A stretch of 64,000 nucleotides of DNA from contig NC_066515.1 in NCBI RefSeq assembly GCF_024679095.1, positions 22,810,217 to 22,874,216 of the forward strand, in the 5' to 3' direction. Shown here piece after piece: positions 22,690 to 34,979 of this stretch. The stretch comes from Eriocheir sinensis (Eukaryota; Arthropoda; Malacostraca; Decapoda; Varunidae). Positions within the stretch are counted from its first letter, which is position 1. Each line of letters starts with the position of its first letter. The translations under genes were made by a program, and so were the position numbers. Under the pieces are notes generated by a model, which was given only the letters and a program-made list of their open reading frames with translations, did not search any database and was not told the DNA's origin.

Positions 22690-23820
22690 TCAAAGGCGCC
22701 GAAGAACAGACGGGAGATGGCGGTCGGACGGACGAACGAACGGCGCCAGAAAACTAGAACACCATTTATTTTTATCGCTGCATTTTTAATTTGAGTCGAA
22801 GGAATATTTGAATAATTATGTATCGCGTAACATGCTATCTGAGGGAGCCGTGCGCTGCATGTCCGGGATAAAGTCTGCCCGTCACAAACACATCGCCAGA
22901 ACAATTATTACTGCATTCTTTTTACCCCAAGAAGCTAATGGGTGAACGGAATGCAGCCGGGCTTGGGGGAAAAAAATGAGGAAGGCAACCCATGTGTTTA
23001 TCTTATCTTCTCTGAGCGATAATATTCATCAAGGCTTATTATCCTCAGTAGCTGCGTCGTACTTACACAGAAGGCACGCTCGTCGTAGTAATAAGCAAAA
23101 AAAAGAATACCAATAAGGATGAGGATAGGAAGGCAGGAAGTGGAGGACATGTCGATATCTTGAGTACGACATCATGAGTCAAATTATACAGCACTTAATA
23201 AGATGTTCCTGGAATAATAACCAAACAATAAGTAAATAAGTAGAGGAAGAGAAAGCTAAAGTATAAACAAAAGTAATGAATTTTCAGTAAAGGTCAAGTC
23301 TTATGATCAAACAAACAATGAGAAAAAAAAACAGCCCAGAGGAAAATGTCCAAAGGGTAGAATCCTTTAAATGCAGATCAACTTTCACATCCATGAATAT
23401 GATGAATGCTGACCACTGATTATGCCTCGTGGCCCAACAAACTCACCTGGCGCGGTACGGGAGCAGGTAGCAAGCATCCCGCCTTACCTGCAATTACCTG
23501 GGATAAAGCCTGATGACGTTTGTGGTTCAGTTACACGAAATGACTTCTTTATATCGTGTAGAATATCACCAAATTCATGTACTTCGTTGATGGTTGTAAT
23601 TTAGTTTGTTTAGTTGTCAGGCCGGTGTATTTTCCTTTTTTTTCTGGCAGGGTTTTTTATTAATTATAGAAACGCAACTTTGGGTATATTGCGTAGTTGA
23701 TGTTATTAGGTTTATGACGCTGAATCATCTCCAGGTTTCTCATAGTAACATAGCGATGACCTGAAGCATATGCCGGACAGTACACAAGGTTACCGCTGAC
23801 TCCGCTCACCCACGCCTAGC
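22690..23820. other. Unique sequence, no gene seen
   Basis: Ordinary non-repetitive sequence with stops in all frames and no domain. It includes CpG-containing patches at 22690-22750 and 23440-23530. Confidence 0.4.
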
Positions 23821-24019
23821 TCCCTCTAGTGGCACTTCTCCCCGCCGGTGCCAGGCCGATAAAGTTCCCTGGGTGTGCTGCGGCGCGTGACGGGGAGCGA
23901 CTTTTATTATTAGTACAGCAGCGGGGCCGCGGGGCGATGCTGCGTCCCGGCCTGCCGCGCGAGGGGGAAAAACTACCGTGCACTGATGATGATATTATAA
24001 GGTGGATGAAGGCTACTGT

Positions 24020-24020
<1 letters not shown>

Positions 24021-24062
<42 letters not shown>
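24021..24062. repeat. (CT)n microsatellite
   Basis: About 42 bp of CT that decays into CTTTCTTT. Confidence 0.97.
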
Positions 24063-24066
<4 letters not shown>

Positions 24067-24099
24067 TTCTTTCTCTCTTTGTGGGTTGAAGAAGCTAAC

Positions 24100-24860
24100 C
24101 ATGTGTGACCTATGAGTTATGTTCTCGTTTTTTTCATCCTCGTAAATTTTTCTCCTTACCAGTTTTATCACGATCATCGCCACTGGTAGCCGCTACGAGT
24201 CTTCCGGCAGACGAGGACCTGTCCAAAACGGCTCCGCTAATCTCTCTTCGTTCCTCGTCCACTCCTTCCACCTCGTTCTGATATTTATTTACGTGATGTC
24301 AAAGTCCTGACGGCCGAGTGGTGATATTAGAGATCCCCAGTTGGTGTCTCTAAATTTGGAAGAGTACTTGACATTCCTCCTTAGGCTGATAACAGGATCG
24401 AACTCCTTCTCAGCGATACCTCGGCGGCCTGAGCCTCCGAACACGTGTGACGGGGAACGTTTCTCATCCGCCGATTGCCCGATATCCTGATATCCAGGCC
24501 TCGTTATAGGACGCTGAGCCGGCGGAATATTCAAGACAAAATATAAATATCTATTAGATAGTTCAGCGGGACCCCATTCATCCAGCAGAGCTACAATAAA
24601 CCAGCCTTGTTCACCGGCCTCGCTCCCTGATACCGCGGATAATCCACTCGCCTTCAGGCGCCCTTGCCTCTCTCTCCTCCTGCACCCTCTGTGTTTCTCT
24701 CCTCTCCTCGCTTTCTTTCCTTCCAGTTCTCAAGAGACACAAGGAAGTAATTGCAGCGTGGCAAGCATATGTGCCTCGGTGTGTACATGGAAGCGCTGTG
24801 CTGCTGCTGGTAGAGGCTGATTCTTGTATGATAAGGACGCAGGTCGCTCTTGGCTGACGT
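24100..24860. other. Unique GC-moderate sequence, no gene supported
   Basis: A reverse-strand frame of 81 codons at 24289-24534 has mixed composition but no recognisable domain or splice context. An A-box-like GGCCGAGTGGT lies at 24312, but no tRNA folds from it. Confidence 0.4.
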
Positions 24861-24868
24861 TGATGCAT

Positions 24869-24894
24869 GTGTGTGTGTGTGTGTGTGTGTGTGT
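24869..24894. repeat. (GT)n microsatellite
   Basis: About 26 bp of GT. Confidence 0.95.
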
Positions 24895-25169
24895 ACACGT
24901 CCCTATTACCGCCAGTCTGAGCGAAGTGCTTCAGGATACCTCTACCGCAACCAAGCGTATGAAGGACACCAGGAAATATTATCCTGATGGAGTAGCGGGA
25001 GCCGCAAGGGCCACAAGGAACGGGTCAGTAAGGCAAATGACCTCGAGGGGCAAGGTTAACGACCGTGGCGAATGTCGCAACACTTACGTCGCCCCGAGCC
25101 GAAAGACCACAGCTCGTCCTTGCAGAGACTCGACTTTGCCACCTCCTCCGTCAGGCCCCCGAGGGAAGT

Positions 25170-25400
25170 GATGCGTCCCAGGCACTCGGTACCTTAGGGG
25201 GACTAAAGCAAGAACCTCAGACAATTGAGGTCCAAAATCCTTCTTCTAAAGACTCCTGTTTTGCCCTCGAGGCCGCTGAAGCATGCCAAGCACTCCCGAC
25301 CCTCGGGGAGACTAAAGCAAGAACATTAGACAAGTTTGGTCCACACATATCGCCTCTTAAAATTCCTGCCTTGCGTCCCTCAAGGCTGCTAAGTACTCGA
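25170..25400. repeat. ~109-bp diverged tandem duplication
   Basis: GGGACTAAAGCAAGAAC-like cores at about 25200 and 25309 are embedded in matching context: AGGCACTC or AAGCACTC before, AGACAA and GGTCCA after, then TCTAAA/TCTTAAA and CTCGAGGC/CTCAAGGC. Both copies keep one open frame, but no protein family is recognised. Confidence 0.75.
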
Positions 25401-25479
25401 TGCTACTGTTCTTGAGGCAGTTTCGAAAGCGTTCTAAAGGATGTAAATACGGCGTGTGTTGAATGCCGTGCACGTGGCG

Positions 25480-25640
25480 CCCCTAACTGCCCGTCGATCC
25501 CGAGGCAGACCCGGTTGTCCTGAGCCATGCAGGTGCGATGCTCTTCTCGGCGGGTGGCGCCCCTTCCTCAGGCAGGACTCGTCCCCGCCCTCCCGCCCGC
25601 CTGCCGCTGAAGATCCGCCGCTGCCTTTGGGTGGAGGACT
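25480..25640. other. CpG-rich patch
   Basis: GC-rich with many CpGs (CCCGTCGATCCCGAGG, CGGCGGGTGGCGCC, CCGCCCTCCCGCCCGCC). It could be exon or promoter sequence, but no start, splice pair or domain can be named. Confidence 0.4.
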
Positions 25641-25689
25641 GTGGTTAGGTGTTGCGGTTGATTGCGGCAGTGCAGAAAACGGGAGAAAA

Positions 25690-26430
25690 TGACTACAGAG
25701 CCGGAGGATCGGGGGCTTGCCTAGGCTGAGGGCACCGACTTAGGTGAAAAAACAAATGGAAAAGGTGTTCACCCGACCTGAGGCCAACAACACCATTAAG
25801 GACCTTGCGAAAGAAGTGTGCTACATCCCAACCACTGACGTTGCTGCCAATACCCTAACGGGCTCTCCTGCAGCGTAATTAAGCCGTTATTGGAAAGGGT
25901 ACGTGCGAGCTGTAAGTGGATTGGAGGGTGGAATGGTGGGGGCGTTTTTAGGGTATAGTAGTGGATACTGGCGGCGGTTTCTTAAATATAGTAATGAAGT
26001 TGGGGAAAAGAGGCGTGTTTTATGACTTATTAAAGAAAATAAGACAGTGATTTTAAGGGGTCAGTAGGGAAGGCAGGAAAATAGGACACGTATTTCGAGT
26101 GTCGGCTGTGTGGTGTTCACGAAACCAGCATAAATGGATGGGTGGTTTGGGTTGGTATTGTGAAGGGTGATGCTTTGAATGTATATTGTTAGTCAGGGTG
26201 CGATGGGCGTCTTTGTGGGACATTGTGACTGACCTAACTGCAGGGGTGAGGTCATGGGAGACTGAGTGAGGCTGCGATTGCGATACGGAAAGATTTATGC
26301 TTCTTGTGGAAATGTTTTCTTGTATGTTTTTTTTTCTTGGGAAACTTAAGACATTTTATTTTTTCAATCATTTGTCGTGTTCATAACTGTAAATATACGT
26401 TCTCTTGAGGGATGGAAGTCTTTGAGGTTG
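25690..26430. other. Unique sequence, no gene seen
   Basis: About 740 bp of unique sequence, GT-leaning at 25900-26280. Nothing is recognisable. Confidence 0.4.
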
Positions 26431-26435
26431 GTGGT

Positions 26436-26548
<113 letters not shown>

Positions 26549-26619
26549 ATTTGAACAGGCTTTTTACCGATGGAAAAGATAAGAAGCAAGGTGTTTGGAC
26601 TTTCTTGACAAGCTAACTT

Positions 26620-27290
26620 TCAAAGGAATATAAAAAAAAGAAAAACTTACCCCACGAATCCACGGTGCGCCTCACCCGAAACAATAAATCACGCGGACAG
26701 CTGAAGAATCTTATCATCATTCCCACGTACTTAACTTATTTAGGTGGCGCACAAAACTCAATGTCACTCTTTTAACGTAGAAATGCTCAATAATACACAC
26801 TCGTATACGCATATGTCACAACAGCTAGACAGGAACCCTTCGCCAGGAACACAGGTCGCAAACAGAGGTGCAGGGAATTGAATGCATGGCTGTTCATGTC
26901 GCTGTGGTTCAATGTCACTCTCCAAAACTAGTGCAAAAAGTCACTTAGAAAACAAAAGTCACAATACCTGCCCAGGACCTCTTCGGCAGGTACACGGACA
27001 GGTATGCAGAGGTGCAGGGGCTGAGGGTATAGAGGTGGGTCATGCCGCCCCGTCGCCCGCCGCCCCGGAGCGTGTGGTATACCCTTGACAGGCCCCGCCA
27101 CCCCACCGCTGCCCCCCGGGGTAGACTGATAATTGTTTTGTTCAATTGTGGGGCCACGTGGGGCCAGAACAATTAAGCTGTTCCGCGCTGATATTGCTGC
27201 TGGATTCATGGCGTGTATGCTTTTAATTTGTTATGTTTTCTTTTTCTTTTTTCTATTTGTTCTTTTTTTTGTCGTGTGTGTATTTGAATA
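26620..27290. other. Unique sequence, no gene seen
   Basis: AT-rich at 26620-26800 and GC-rich at 26990-27120 (CCGCCCCGTCGCCCGCC). A small diverged duplication of a CAATGTCACTCT-containing segment is visible at 26759 and 26909. Confidence 0.4.
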
Positions 27291-27297
27291 AGGGGCG

Positions 27298-27299
<2 letters not shown>

Positions 27300-27340
<41 letters not shown>
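27300..27340. repeat. (TG)n microsatellite
   Basis: About 40 bp of TG. Confidence 0.97.
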
Positions 27341-27342
<2 letters not shown>

Positions 27343-27493
27343 GGTTGCATAGTCATCTTTTATCATTCGTGCGATTATATGTGTTTTCTTCACCCAAGGT
27401 CTGGTCATGTGCCGGACCCGAGATGGTCAGTCCGTACCCTCGTTTAGAGCACGGAGCTACATATGTGTTTGTTTGTATATGTGTGTTTTGTGT

Positions 27494-27598
<105 letters not shown>

Positions 27599-27713
27599 GA
27601 AACCCATGTATACAGCTTGGGGCGTGAGTTTGCGTGCCCACAGTCAAAAGATGCTCCTTGCCTTGCTCTTGTTCCTCTTTCAAGCTTGCACGGCCCTTTG
27701 TGGCTCTAGTGCT

Positions 27714-27851
<138 letters not shown>

Positions 27852-27988
27852 CCTACTTTCTTAGGCCATCAAAAACAGGTCTTCCTCGTCTCAAAAGTCG
27901 TAAGCTCTGATTCTTGCCTCGTTTCTCTTGTAATGGAGCGAAAGACGGAGGAAAGGTGACGAAGACAAAGGTAACAGACTCCGCTTGA

Positions 27989-28011
27989 TGAGAGAGAGAG
28001 AGAGAGAGAGG
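27989..28011. repeat. (GA)n microsatellite, short
   Basis: About 23 bp of GA. Confidence 0.95.
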
Positions 28012-28569
28012 ATAAAGATTCTGCACCGGCCTCATCCATCAACACCAGCTTCTCTTGGCACTTAATTTCTCACGTAGGAAAGCCTCGAACCGTAAGACAA
28101 GGAGGAGCGAGGCCTCGACCATGTTCACTTGTCAAGGGTTCGCTGTGTTACTCGGCTCGGAAATAATGACTCGTTCGAACCCCGTTTTGTCCGAATTCCG
28201 GGGAACAAAAAGTACAGAGAAGAGGTCGGGTGGAGAGCGATGTACCCCCTCCCTCCCCTCCGACCCTAAAAAGAAAACGGAAAATAATTAACCTCCCATA
28301 TTTTATTTTTCATTTCTTGGGTTGCGTAAGAATATGCAGCTGTACCAAGTCAATGGATTCCTCAACTTCTCATCCCTCAGCGCCGTTTTCCCATTTTTCT
28401 TCGTCGCTAAAGGAGCCGGACAGCCCAATTGCAACGGTTAATTACTCCGGCCGCCTCATCAGACGCCACTAACGCCACGATTACCATAAGCATTTTCCGG
28501 AATGTTTTGTTAACCAGATTTCAGGTTATTTTGGGATTAGGAAACTTGCCTGCCCTGAACTGATTCGCT

Positions 28570-28740
28570 AACGAGGCGGAGTGAGAGGCGAGGAGGACCT
28601 GGAGGGATTAATGAAGGGTGGAGGAAGGATAGGGCGCAAGAAGGAAGATGGGATGAAGGGAAGGAGGGAGGGAAGAGAGGCCGGGGAGGGCATCAGGGTG
28701 AAGGAAGGCGGGGAAGGCTGGGGAAGCAGCGCCGGGAAGC
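28570..28740. other. Purine-rich G-tract region
   Basis: GGAGGGA/GAAGGA words with scattered G runs. No gene. Confidence 0.5.
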
Positions 28741-28839
28741 TGATGAAGACGAAGTTGAAATGCAAATTCTCTCGTTTATTGTTTCACGTGAATAGACTTT
28801 GCCTTGATAAATGGGCTTAAGGCACGGGCCAGGCAGCGG

Positions 28840-29060
28840 CGTCACGGCAGGTGTGCACAGGTGTGGTGGACTTCAGGGGCCCCACACACGGCCTCATTAA
28901 AGTGTGCAGTGAGTTATTCCGGTCCTGCAAACCTCCGCCTGATTAACGATGAAGCACAAGTGTTAATAGGCGTGCTGAGGGTCCAAGAATTTATAGTTAA
29001 AAGGTGGCTGAAGAATTTATCAATTATAGACGTGATAAAAGTGACGGCCGTGGCGTAAGG
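28840..29060. promoter_or_regulatory. Candidate regulatory block with paired CAGGTG and TTAAT sites
   Basis: Two CAGGTG E-box-type sites start at 28848 and 28858, exactly 10 bp apart. Then come GATTAACG (28939), TGTTAATAGG (28962) and CAATTATAG (29020), which are homeodomain-type cores. The dense short motifs in unique sequence resemble an enhancer. A frame through the block is open but has no recognised domain. Function is inference. Confidence 0.3.
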
Positions 29061-29199
29061 TGGTGGTTGATAACGACCGGAGGGCGAGTACAGCACCGAG
29101 GTATTGGAGGGAACAAAGCAACGCCCTAAAGAACATTGTGATTAGGTGGCGCTGGAAAATAAAGATAAATATTTAATGGAAAAGTAAGCCGCGAGAAGC

Positions 29200-29560
29200 T
29201 AATGGCGCCGCGTGATTGGCTGCTTTATGGGTCCCGACCCAGCGCGGCGGCGGCGGGCGGGGCCTCCCTACCAACACTGAGGGTCAGGCGGAGATAAACT
29301 CCCCGAAGACGAAAAGTTATTATGCATTAAGAACGCGTCCGAGATATCGGGTGGTGTTTACGGGAAGCCGGTGGCGGCATTATCGGCTATAAACAACCGG
29401 GTTTCGGAGGAGCTGCTCTGGTAATTATGTTTTGCTGGTAATTATTTGCGGACTTGCAGCAGCAGCAGCCGGGCGGGAGTCGGGGGCAGCAGGTGGCGGG
29501 GTGGTGGGCAGCCCCAACGTGGTAATTATGGGCCAGCTCTGAGCCATCAGCCTCGGCGAA
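29200..29560. promoter_or_regulatory. Candidate CpG-rich enhancer or promoter with GTAATTAT triplet
   Basis: GTGATTGGCTG at 29212 contains an inverted CCAAT box, followed by TTTATGG. CCGACCCAGCGCGGCGGCG is CpG-rich. CTATAAACAA at 29387 fits forkhead and TATA-like consensus. The 8-mer GTAATTAT occurs at 29421, 29438 and 29522. ATTA-core sites of this kind bind Q50 homeodomain factors. A CAG run lies at 29456-29468. There is no coding frame of note. The clustering is visible; regulatory function is inferred. Confidence 0.4.
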
Positions 29561-30020
29561 AGTATTAAATGAATAGCCACACCCTTGATGAATACGGAAT
29601 CACAGGCCCCGCCGCTCGCCGCGTGTGAGGAGGACGTTCACGCGGCCCACGCTGCGGCCGCCGGACGACCCTGCCCGGCCCGGCGGAACATTGAAAAGGA
29701 GGGAGGTGGCGGCCTGCTCGCCATCCATCTCCGCCATGTTCCCCGCCGTCCCTCCGCCGGCCGGGGAGATACACTCGCCGCGGACTTGGTTATTGATCAC
29801 CCGCGCCTCCTAAATCACACGGTGGCGGTAATAACGCGGTGTATCCTCTTGATCCCCGTCCACGTGACCTGCCGGCAGGACGCGGCGAGGCGGACCCGTG
29901 CCTGGCGCCGCGTCGGGGCCTCGGCCAGCTATTAATTGTCGAACAGTCAGTGACACCTCGACTCCAGGAACTGGCTCGGCCCTGAGCGGCGCCGCGGACG
30001 TCAGGCGAGCGGTCGAGTCG
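29560..30020. other. CpG-rich island continuing from the candidate enhancer
   Basis: GC-rich and CpG-rich over about 450 bp (CGCGGCCCACGCTGCGGCCG, GGCGCCGCGTCGGGGC). Several frames are open on both strands because stops are rare in GC-rich DNA. None shows a domain, and a 5' exon cannot be excluded. Confidence 0.45.
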
Positions 30021-30229
30021 GAAGAAAAAAGATCGCCTTTCTCCAACCCTCTTGCAAAATTTTTCCCCGCCCTTCCCTCGCCCAACCACCCACGCACCCC
30101 CTGCCCCCATCCAACCACCCACACCTCCCTCCCTGCCCCGTGGTCATGAGTGCGCTAACTGTTAAACGAGTTGTGGCTCACACTCCCGTCCACCTGCGGC
30201 GAGTTCCACCTGTCATAAGGTGAAGGTTG

Positions 30230-30500
30230 AGGCTGCGGAGGGAGAGAAAGAGAGACGAGGAGCGCCCTTCCAGGTAAGGTCGTGGAGCTAATTGCAAGCT
30301 CAGGTTTCTCTGCGCGGCGGTGGAGGGCGGTGAGTGCGTAGGTGGGAGGGAGGGGAGGGAGGAGGAGGAGGCAGATGGAAATGTTGGGAGCTGGAGACGT
30401 GGAGAAGAAGGATGCTGCAAGGAGAAGAAAGAGGGGGTGATGGGGAGATAGGGAGGGGAGGGGCGGCCAGGACCGGGGGCACGGGCAGATGAGTGGGTGG
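30230..30500. other. G/GGAGGA-rich sequence
   Basis: Purine-rich words with GGGAGG runs. The proline/serine-rich frames on the reverse strand are translations of it. Confidence 0.5.
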
Positions 30501-30739
30501 GTGGGCGGGGGCCTCCGTGTTTGTTCACAGTGACCTGCGGCTCCCGGGGACAGGCTTGCCCCCGCCTCGTGCTGACCAGCTTTTCCTTGGGCCTTGTATT
30601 GCTTCCTGCACTGTCTTCCTTCCCGGAGTAATGATGATGATAGTGATAGTACGAATCACCTTACTCATTATACTCTTATTTTGTTATTTTATTTAGAGAA
30701 GAAAGAGACGGGGTGACGGTGAGGGCGGGGCGGAGGTGA

Positions 30740-31380
30740 ACTGATGTACTCTGAAGGACTCTGGAGGAGGTGCTTAGGATGGAATATTTTTTCGGGTGTC
30801 TTCGCCTCATTGCTATTACTCAGCCGCGCGGACTTTGACTCATTACCGACTTGTTCCGTGACCTTGAGGGTGTCGTCTCCTGTCCTCGGGTCAAGTCAGG
30901 ACAACAAGAGTTATTTTAAGGACGTCCGGCCGCCACGACGCGGGGCTCCAGGAACGCTGCTCACCCTTCTCCTCACCCCGACACACAGGCCGAGGAAGCG
31001 TCAGTCCCCTGCGCGGTTTGAGTATCGTTAACAAACACTTTATTTGTTAGAGGGATTGCCTCCCTCTGCTACCTGTGTGTAGATAACGTCAATTTACTTG
31101 TCAGTGAAGCAATTGCATCTAGCACATGTGTAATTTCAATCTCCGTAATTGGATTCGTATCCTACCTTGCCTCACCTGCGAGGATCAATCCACCTAATTG
31201 AATTCCCTGCGAGCGCCTCCCCGACAACAGAAGTCCTTAAGCTGCATCTCTGTAAACTGGTTCGGCGATCCGACGTTATTAGCATTATCCATGAAGGTAT
31301 TACCAACCCTTCTCTGTATTCATTACTAGGCAAACTTCATTAGCGGCGATGAGGCGAGGTGAAGGAGGGTGAGCTATGCC
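30740..31380. other. Unique sequence, no gene seen
   Basis: Moderate GC. Short frames without domains. No repeat is recognised. Confidence 0.4.
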
Positions 31381-31400
31381 CGTGATGAAGTTAGCCGGGT

Positions 31401-31401
<1 letters not shown>

Positions 31402-31493
<92 letters not shown>

Positions 31494-31502
31494 CACACAC
31501 AC
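31402..31502. repeat. Compound (CT)n(CA)n microsatellite
   Basis: CT at 31402-31436 abuts CA at 31435-31502, with one CGCA variant near 31487. Confidence 0.98.
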
Positions 31503-32039
31503 CGGGACAGAGGGGAGGGTGCGCCTTCCCCCACTCTCCTCGGCTAGCGGGAAAACATCAACAAGTCCTCAGAGCCTCGTTCAACACAAAATAACTTCAG
31601 GTCAAAAGAGAGAAACAAAAAAATATAACAGTGGCCGCTTCGCTCCTCCTCGTAACTTATCATAAAGTCAACGGTGCCTTCCTCATCTTATGCTGATCCA
31701 TGGAACGGTAACACAAGCAGCAATATATTACGACTAATGAACAGGGCGGCGCGGCGGAGCTCAGCATGATAATCCAGGTGAGGGGGGGCGGAGAGGCACC
31801 TGGCCAGACCATACCTGTGCCGTCCCTCCCTCACCCCCTGTCCCCCTCCCTTCGTATGGGCAGCGCACGGCAGCCCCTTGGTGAGTGAAGCCCCACGTTG
31901 GTGATAATTGATTTTGCCATTGAGTTCATCGTCTGAATATTTTTTTTTTACTACATTAGTCAGGCATGAAGAGACCACCACACCCTCCAAACTCCTTCCT
32001 CCCCCTCACTGACAACCTCTACTTTCTCTGGCTCCTCCT

Positions 32040-33130
32040 CTTTTAATTTCCTCCGTCTTCTTTAACTCTTCCCAGTCTCCCTCCTCTTCCTTCTCTCACC
32101 TCCACTTTGCGTCTGTCCCTCCTTCAACACTGCCGCATGTGCTCTGAAGGTTAAAAGACTTGGTCAGTAAATCATCAGTCATATTTTCTCCTGGTATATT
32201 ATTTTTCCCCTTTGGTCGCCTCCATTCGTATTACCCAGGGATGGCCGCGTCCTCCTCCACGCGAAGTACTTAATGAATAGCGCAGTGATGGACGACGCAC
32301 GTGCCGGGGGTCCCACAGAAGGAAGAGCCGCAGCGGTGAGCGACGACTGCCTGGCACGCAACGGCATCCTGCATTGGCGGCGCTGGGATCCTTTGCCCCG
32401 ACGTCGCCCTTTGCCTTACTGTATAGACCCACCCCCAGCCCCTCCTGCTGCTACTTCTGCGTTTACTACAGTACCGTGGAATGCAAGAACATCACCTTGA
32501 CTGCCGCTCTTTGCCTCTGCACGCTTATAACTTCCTCCTGCTGCTGGTAATCCTGCTTCCTCCACAGTACTACCTCAGTTATTGACATCATTATTGTTGC
32601 CTCCATCTACCGCCTCCTGCTTCTGCTACTTCGGCTTCCACTACTCTACCACATCATGCACCAACATCACTACTTATTTTTTTACAGCACCGAGAGCAAC
32701 TCAAGGGCAACAAAAAGAAAATATAGAACAAAAAAACCCGCTAACTGTTGTTCCCATACAGCGACAAGTATAGAGTGACCAAAAGAGAGGTCAATTTCGG
32801 ATGCTTCCTACTACCATTTGTGTTATTCTGATATACTTTTTGCTTTACTTACTACTTACTACTAACTTACTACTTTGCCTCCACCAGACTGCTATAGCAA
32901 CAACAACACCACCAGAGCAACTGCAGCCATTTGCCCTAACATCGTAATCACTACCACGCCCTTCTCCTGGTTGTTTCTTTCACTACCACCAATACTAGGA
33001 CGGCACCGCCAGATAGTCTTACTTCTCTTTCTCATTTTCCTTCTTTTTTTTTCTTCCTCGTCCCTCACATCATCACTGTTTCCTTCCTATGCATCGTTTT
33101 TTCTTCCTTTTCTTCTTTCTCACTCACCAC
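32040..33130. other. Unique and low-complexity sequence, no gene seen
   Basis: CCT/TCT/CTA-type trinucleotide bias is strong at 32500-33120 (CTGCTACTTC, CCACTACTCTACC, TACTTACTACTTAC). Open frames in it are compositional. Confidence 0.45.
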
Positions 33131-33520
33131 ATTAAATATTTTCTTCCCATTATTTCTTTACGAGATTAATTTAACACACTCAAGGTGATCTCTGAGTCTC
33201 CCCGTCAGATTCTAAGCCTCTTGCAGCGATACCAAGGTTCAGGGCGATGCTAATTTCCCACAAGAATCTGCTACCATCTCAAAATGATCTCGAGATTCTC
33301 ATAATAAACTCATGTCATTATTTACATCACAATTTCTCATACAGGTAGCAAGAATCTGATGACTCGCGTTATGCATTTGAAAGTGATATTGTTAAGGGTA
33401 TTTTGTATGTAAGGTTTTGGAATATCGTTAAAGAATACAGGAAATGTTCAGTCAAATGAGCGAAAATATCGGTATGCTGCCCCGCGTTGATTTGTGACTG
33501 GTTGGCGAACGCTACTGGTG

Positions 33521-33566
33521 GAGGCGGCGGCGGCGGCGGCGGTGGCGGCGACGACGGCGGTGGTGG
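33521..33566. repeat. (GGC)n/(GGT)n trinucleotide tract
   Basis: About 8 GGC triplets followed by GGTGGCGGCGAC and GGTGGT. GC-rich against an AT-rich flank. Confidence 0.93.
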
Positions 33567-33630
33567 TTAAGTCGCTGTGAAGGCAAAATTGATCAATTAT
33601 AGAACATGATTTAGTTACCCTTCAAATTAC

Positions 33631-33669
33631 TGTGTGTGTGTGTGTGTGTGTGTGAGTGTGAAGGTAAGG

Positions 33670-33754
<85 letters not shown>
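33631..33754. repeat. Inverted (TG)n - (CA)n microsatellite pair
   Basis: TG runs from 33631 to 33660. Ten bases (AAGGTAAGGT) follow, then CA from 33671 to 33754. The two tracts are reverse complements, so up to about 28 bp can pair as a hairpin with a short loop. Confidence 0.97.
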
Positions 33755-33755
<1 letters not shown>

Positions 33756-33899
33756 CTCATTTTAACACACACAATAATCTTAACATATACAAGAAACTCC
33801 GGCCGGCTTTTCAAAACTAGTCGGTATTCTTATTGCGTCTCGGCCTCAACCCTCGCGATGTATTCCTTCGTTGATCGCTTAACGAGTAACAACACCTGT

Positions 33900-34500
33900 A
33901 TATTGCGCCTTCGTTACCTGTAATAGGCCGTCGGTTGCGGCTTCCTGGTCCTCCGTCTTCAGGTGAGGAGAGAAGAGGGGGAACCGGGAACAGAGAACTC
34001 GCCACAGACTCGTTCTATTTTTATTTTTTATTTTTTTTTATGTTTCGTTTGGGTTGGAACTCCTGAAGCTGTGGTTTGTGGAGTTTTTTTTTTGTGTGTG
34101 TGTGATGAATTGGATGGCTTAGTTTGTTGTGTTATTGGTTGGTCTTTTTTTTTTATAGATTTAACATTATTATTTTTTTTTTGGGGGGGGGCAAAGGCTT
34201 ACATTCTTCCTCTCCATCTTCTAAATCTAACCTTTCTCTATATTACTTTATCATGGCATGCTCTTACACTGTACTATGCATCTTACTATTTCTGCATGCA
34301 TGTCTAAGTTCTGAAATTCGAATCCTTTTAAAAATTCTGAGCAACTCTTTGGGATTCAGTGCATTGTTTCAGTTTTGCTTTTTGGAACTTGCTTGTCGAA
34401 GTTTTTGCGACAGATGGCTTCTTCTGTTTTATCACTCTCAGGTCTGGATACTGTAGTGACGTTGGGTAATGCACCATGACAGTCGTAGATGTGGACAGTG
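33900..34500. other. Unique T-rich sequence, no gene seen
   Basis: It holds poly-T runs and a T10-G9 step at about 34174-34191. No gene is supported. Confidence 0.4.
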
Positions 34501-34519
34501 AGGCTCATTCGGTCTGAGG

Positions 34520-34714
34520 TGGCGGACCAGGGTTGCCAGATTATCGTATTCACCACATTGTATTCATCCTTTTTAAGCCTCAAACTCTCGTACCTACACA
34601 AATGACGACAGAAAATTGAAGTTAGCGTTAAAACTCCTATTTATTGATGTTTCTATGTGATTTTTTGCTATAGTTATTGGTCAGAAACTACGAAAATACA
34701 ACGCTGTGGCGGAC
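34520..34714. mobile_element. hAT-type MITE, copy B, with 8-bp TSDs
   Basis: The body is 34528-34706 (179 bp), beginning CAGGGTTGCCAGATTATC and ending ACAACGCTG. Perfect 8-bp direct repeats TGGCGGAC lie at 34520-34527 and 34707-34714. The interior aligns base for base over long stretches with the copies at 3790 and 43266 (ATTCACCACATTGTA, TTTTTAAGCCTCAAACTCTC, AAGTTAGCGTTAAA, TTTATTGATG, CAGAAACTACGAAAAT). The 3' terminal repeat is shortened and decayed compared with the 5' one. No transposase. Confidence 0.92.
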
Positions 34715-34979
34715 ATGTGACGGAAATATCAGCGATGGAAATGAAGTGAGAGAAAAAAAGTATTGAAAAAGAAGAACAGGAGCAAGAGGGAAAGGATGAG
34801 AAGGACCCAAAGAATGCAGGATAACTGTACACTGATTGGCGCCACTCGGGAACGGTATAGCCGCATTATTCTAAGTCACAGCGTAAAGCATATAACGTAT
34901 AATTCCAATCTCATGCGGCGTGCGAGAGACTGAGACGCACTGGGACGTTTATACACACTGGAGGGAGGGAAAAATGTGC

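Noticed and set aside
24308..24415. tRNA-like or SINE-like A box (GGCCGAGTGGT) with a weak B-box-like GGATCGAACTCC
   Set aside because: The spacing of about 90 bp is long, the B box departs from consensus, and no acceptor stem or anticodon arm pairs.
24289..24534. 81-codon reverse-strand frame with ordinary amino-acid composition
   Set aside because: No domain, splice sites or neighbouring exon are visible. Chance openness in GC-moderate DNA is enough to explain it.
28804..29058. 84-codon frame over a regulatory-looking block
   Set aside because: The underlying DNA is dense in homeodomain-type motifs and the protein has no match I recognise. Regulatory DNA is the simpler reading.
29585..30124. 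Several overlapping 60-116-codon frames on both strands
   Set aside because: CpG-rich DNA has few stop codons, and frames are open on both strands at once, which argues against real coding.
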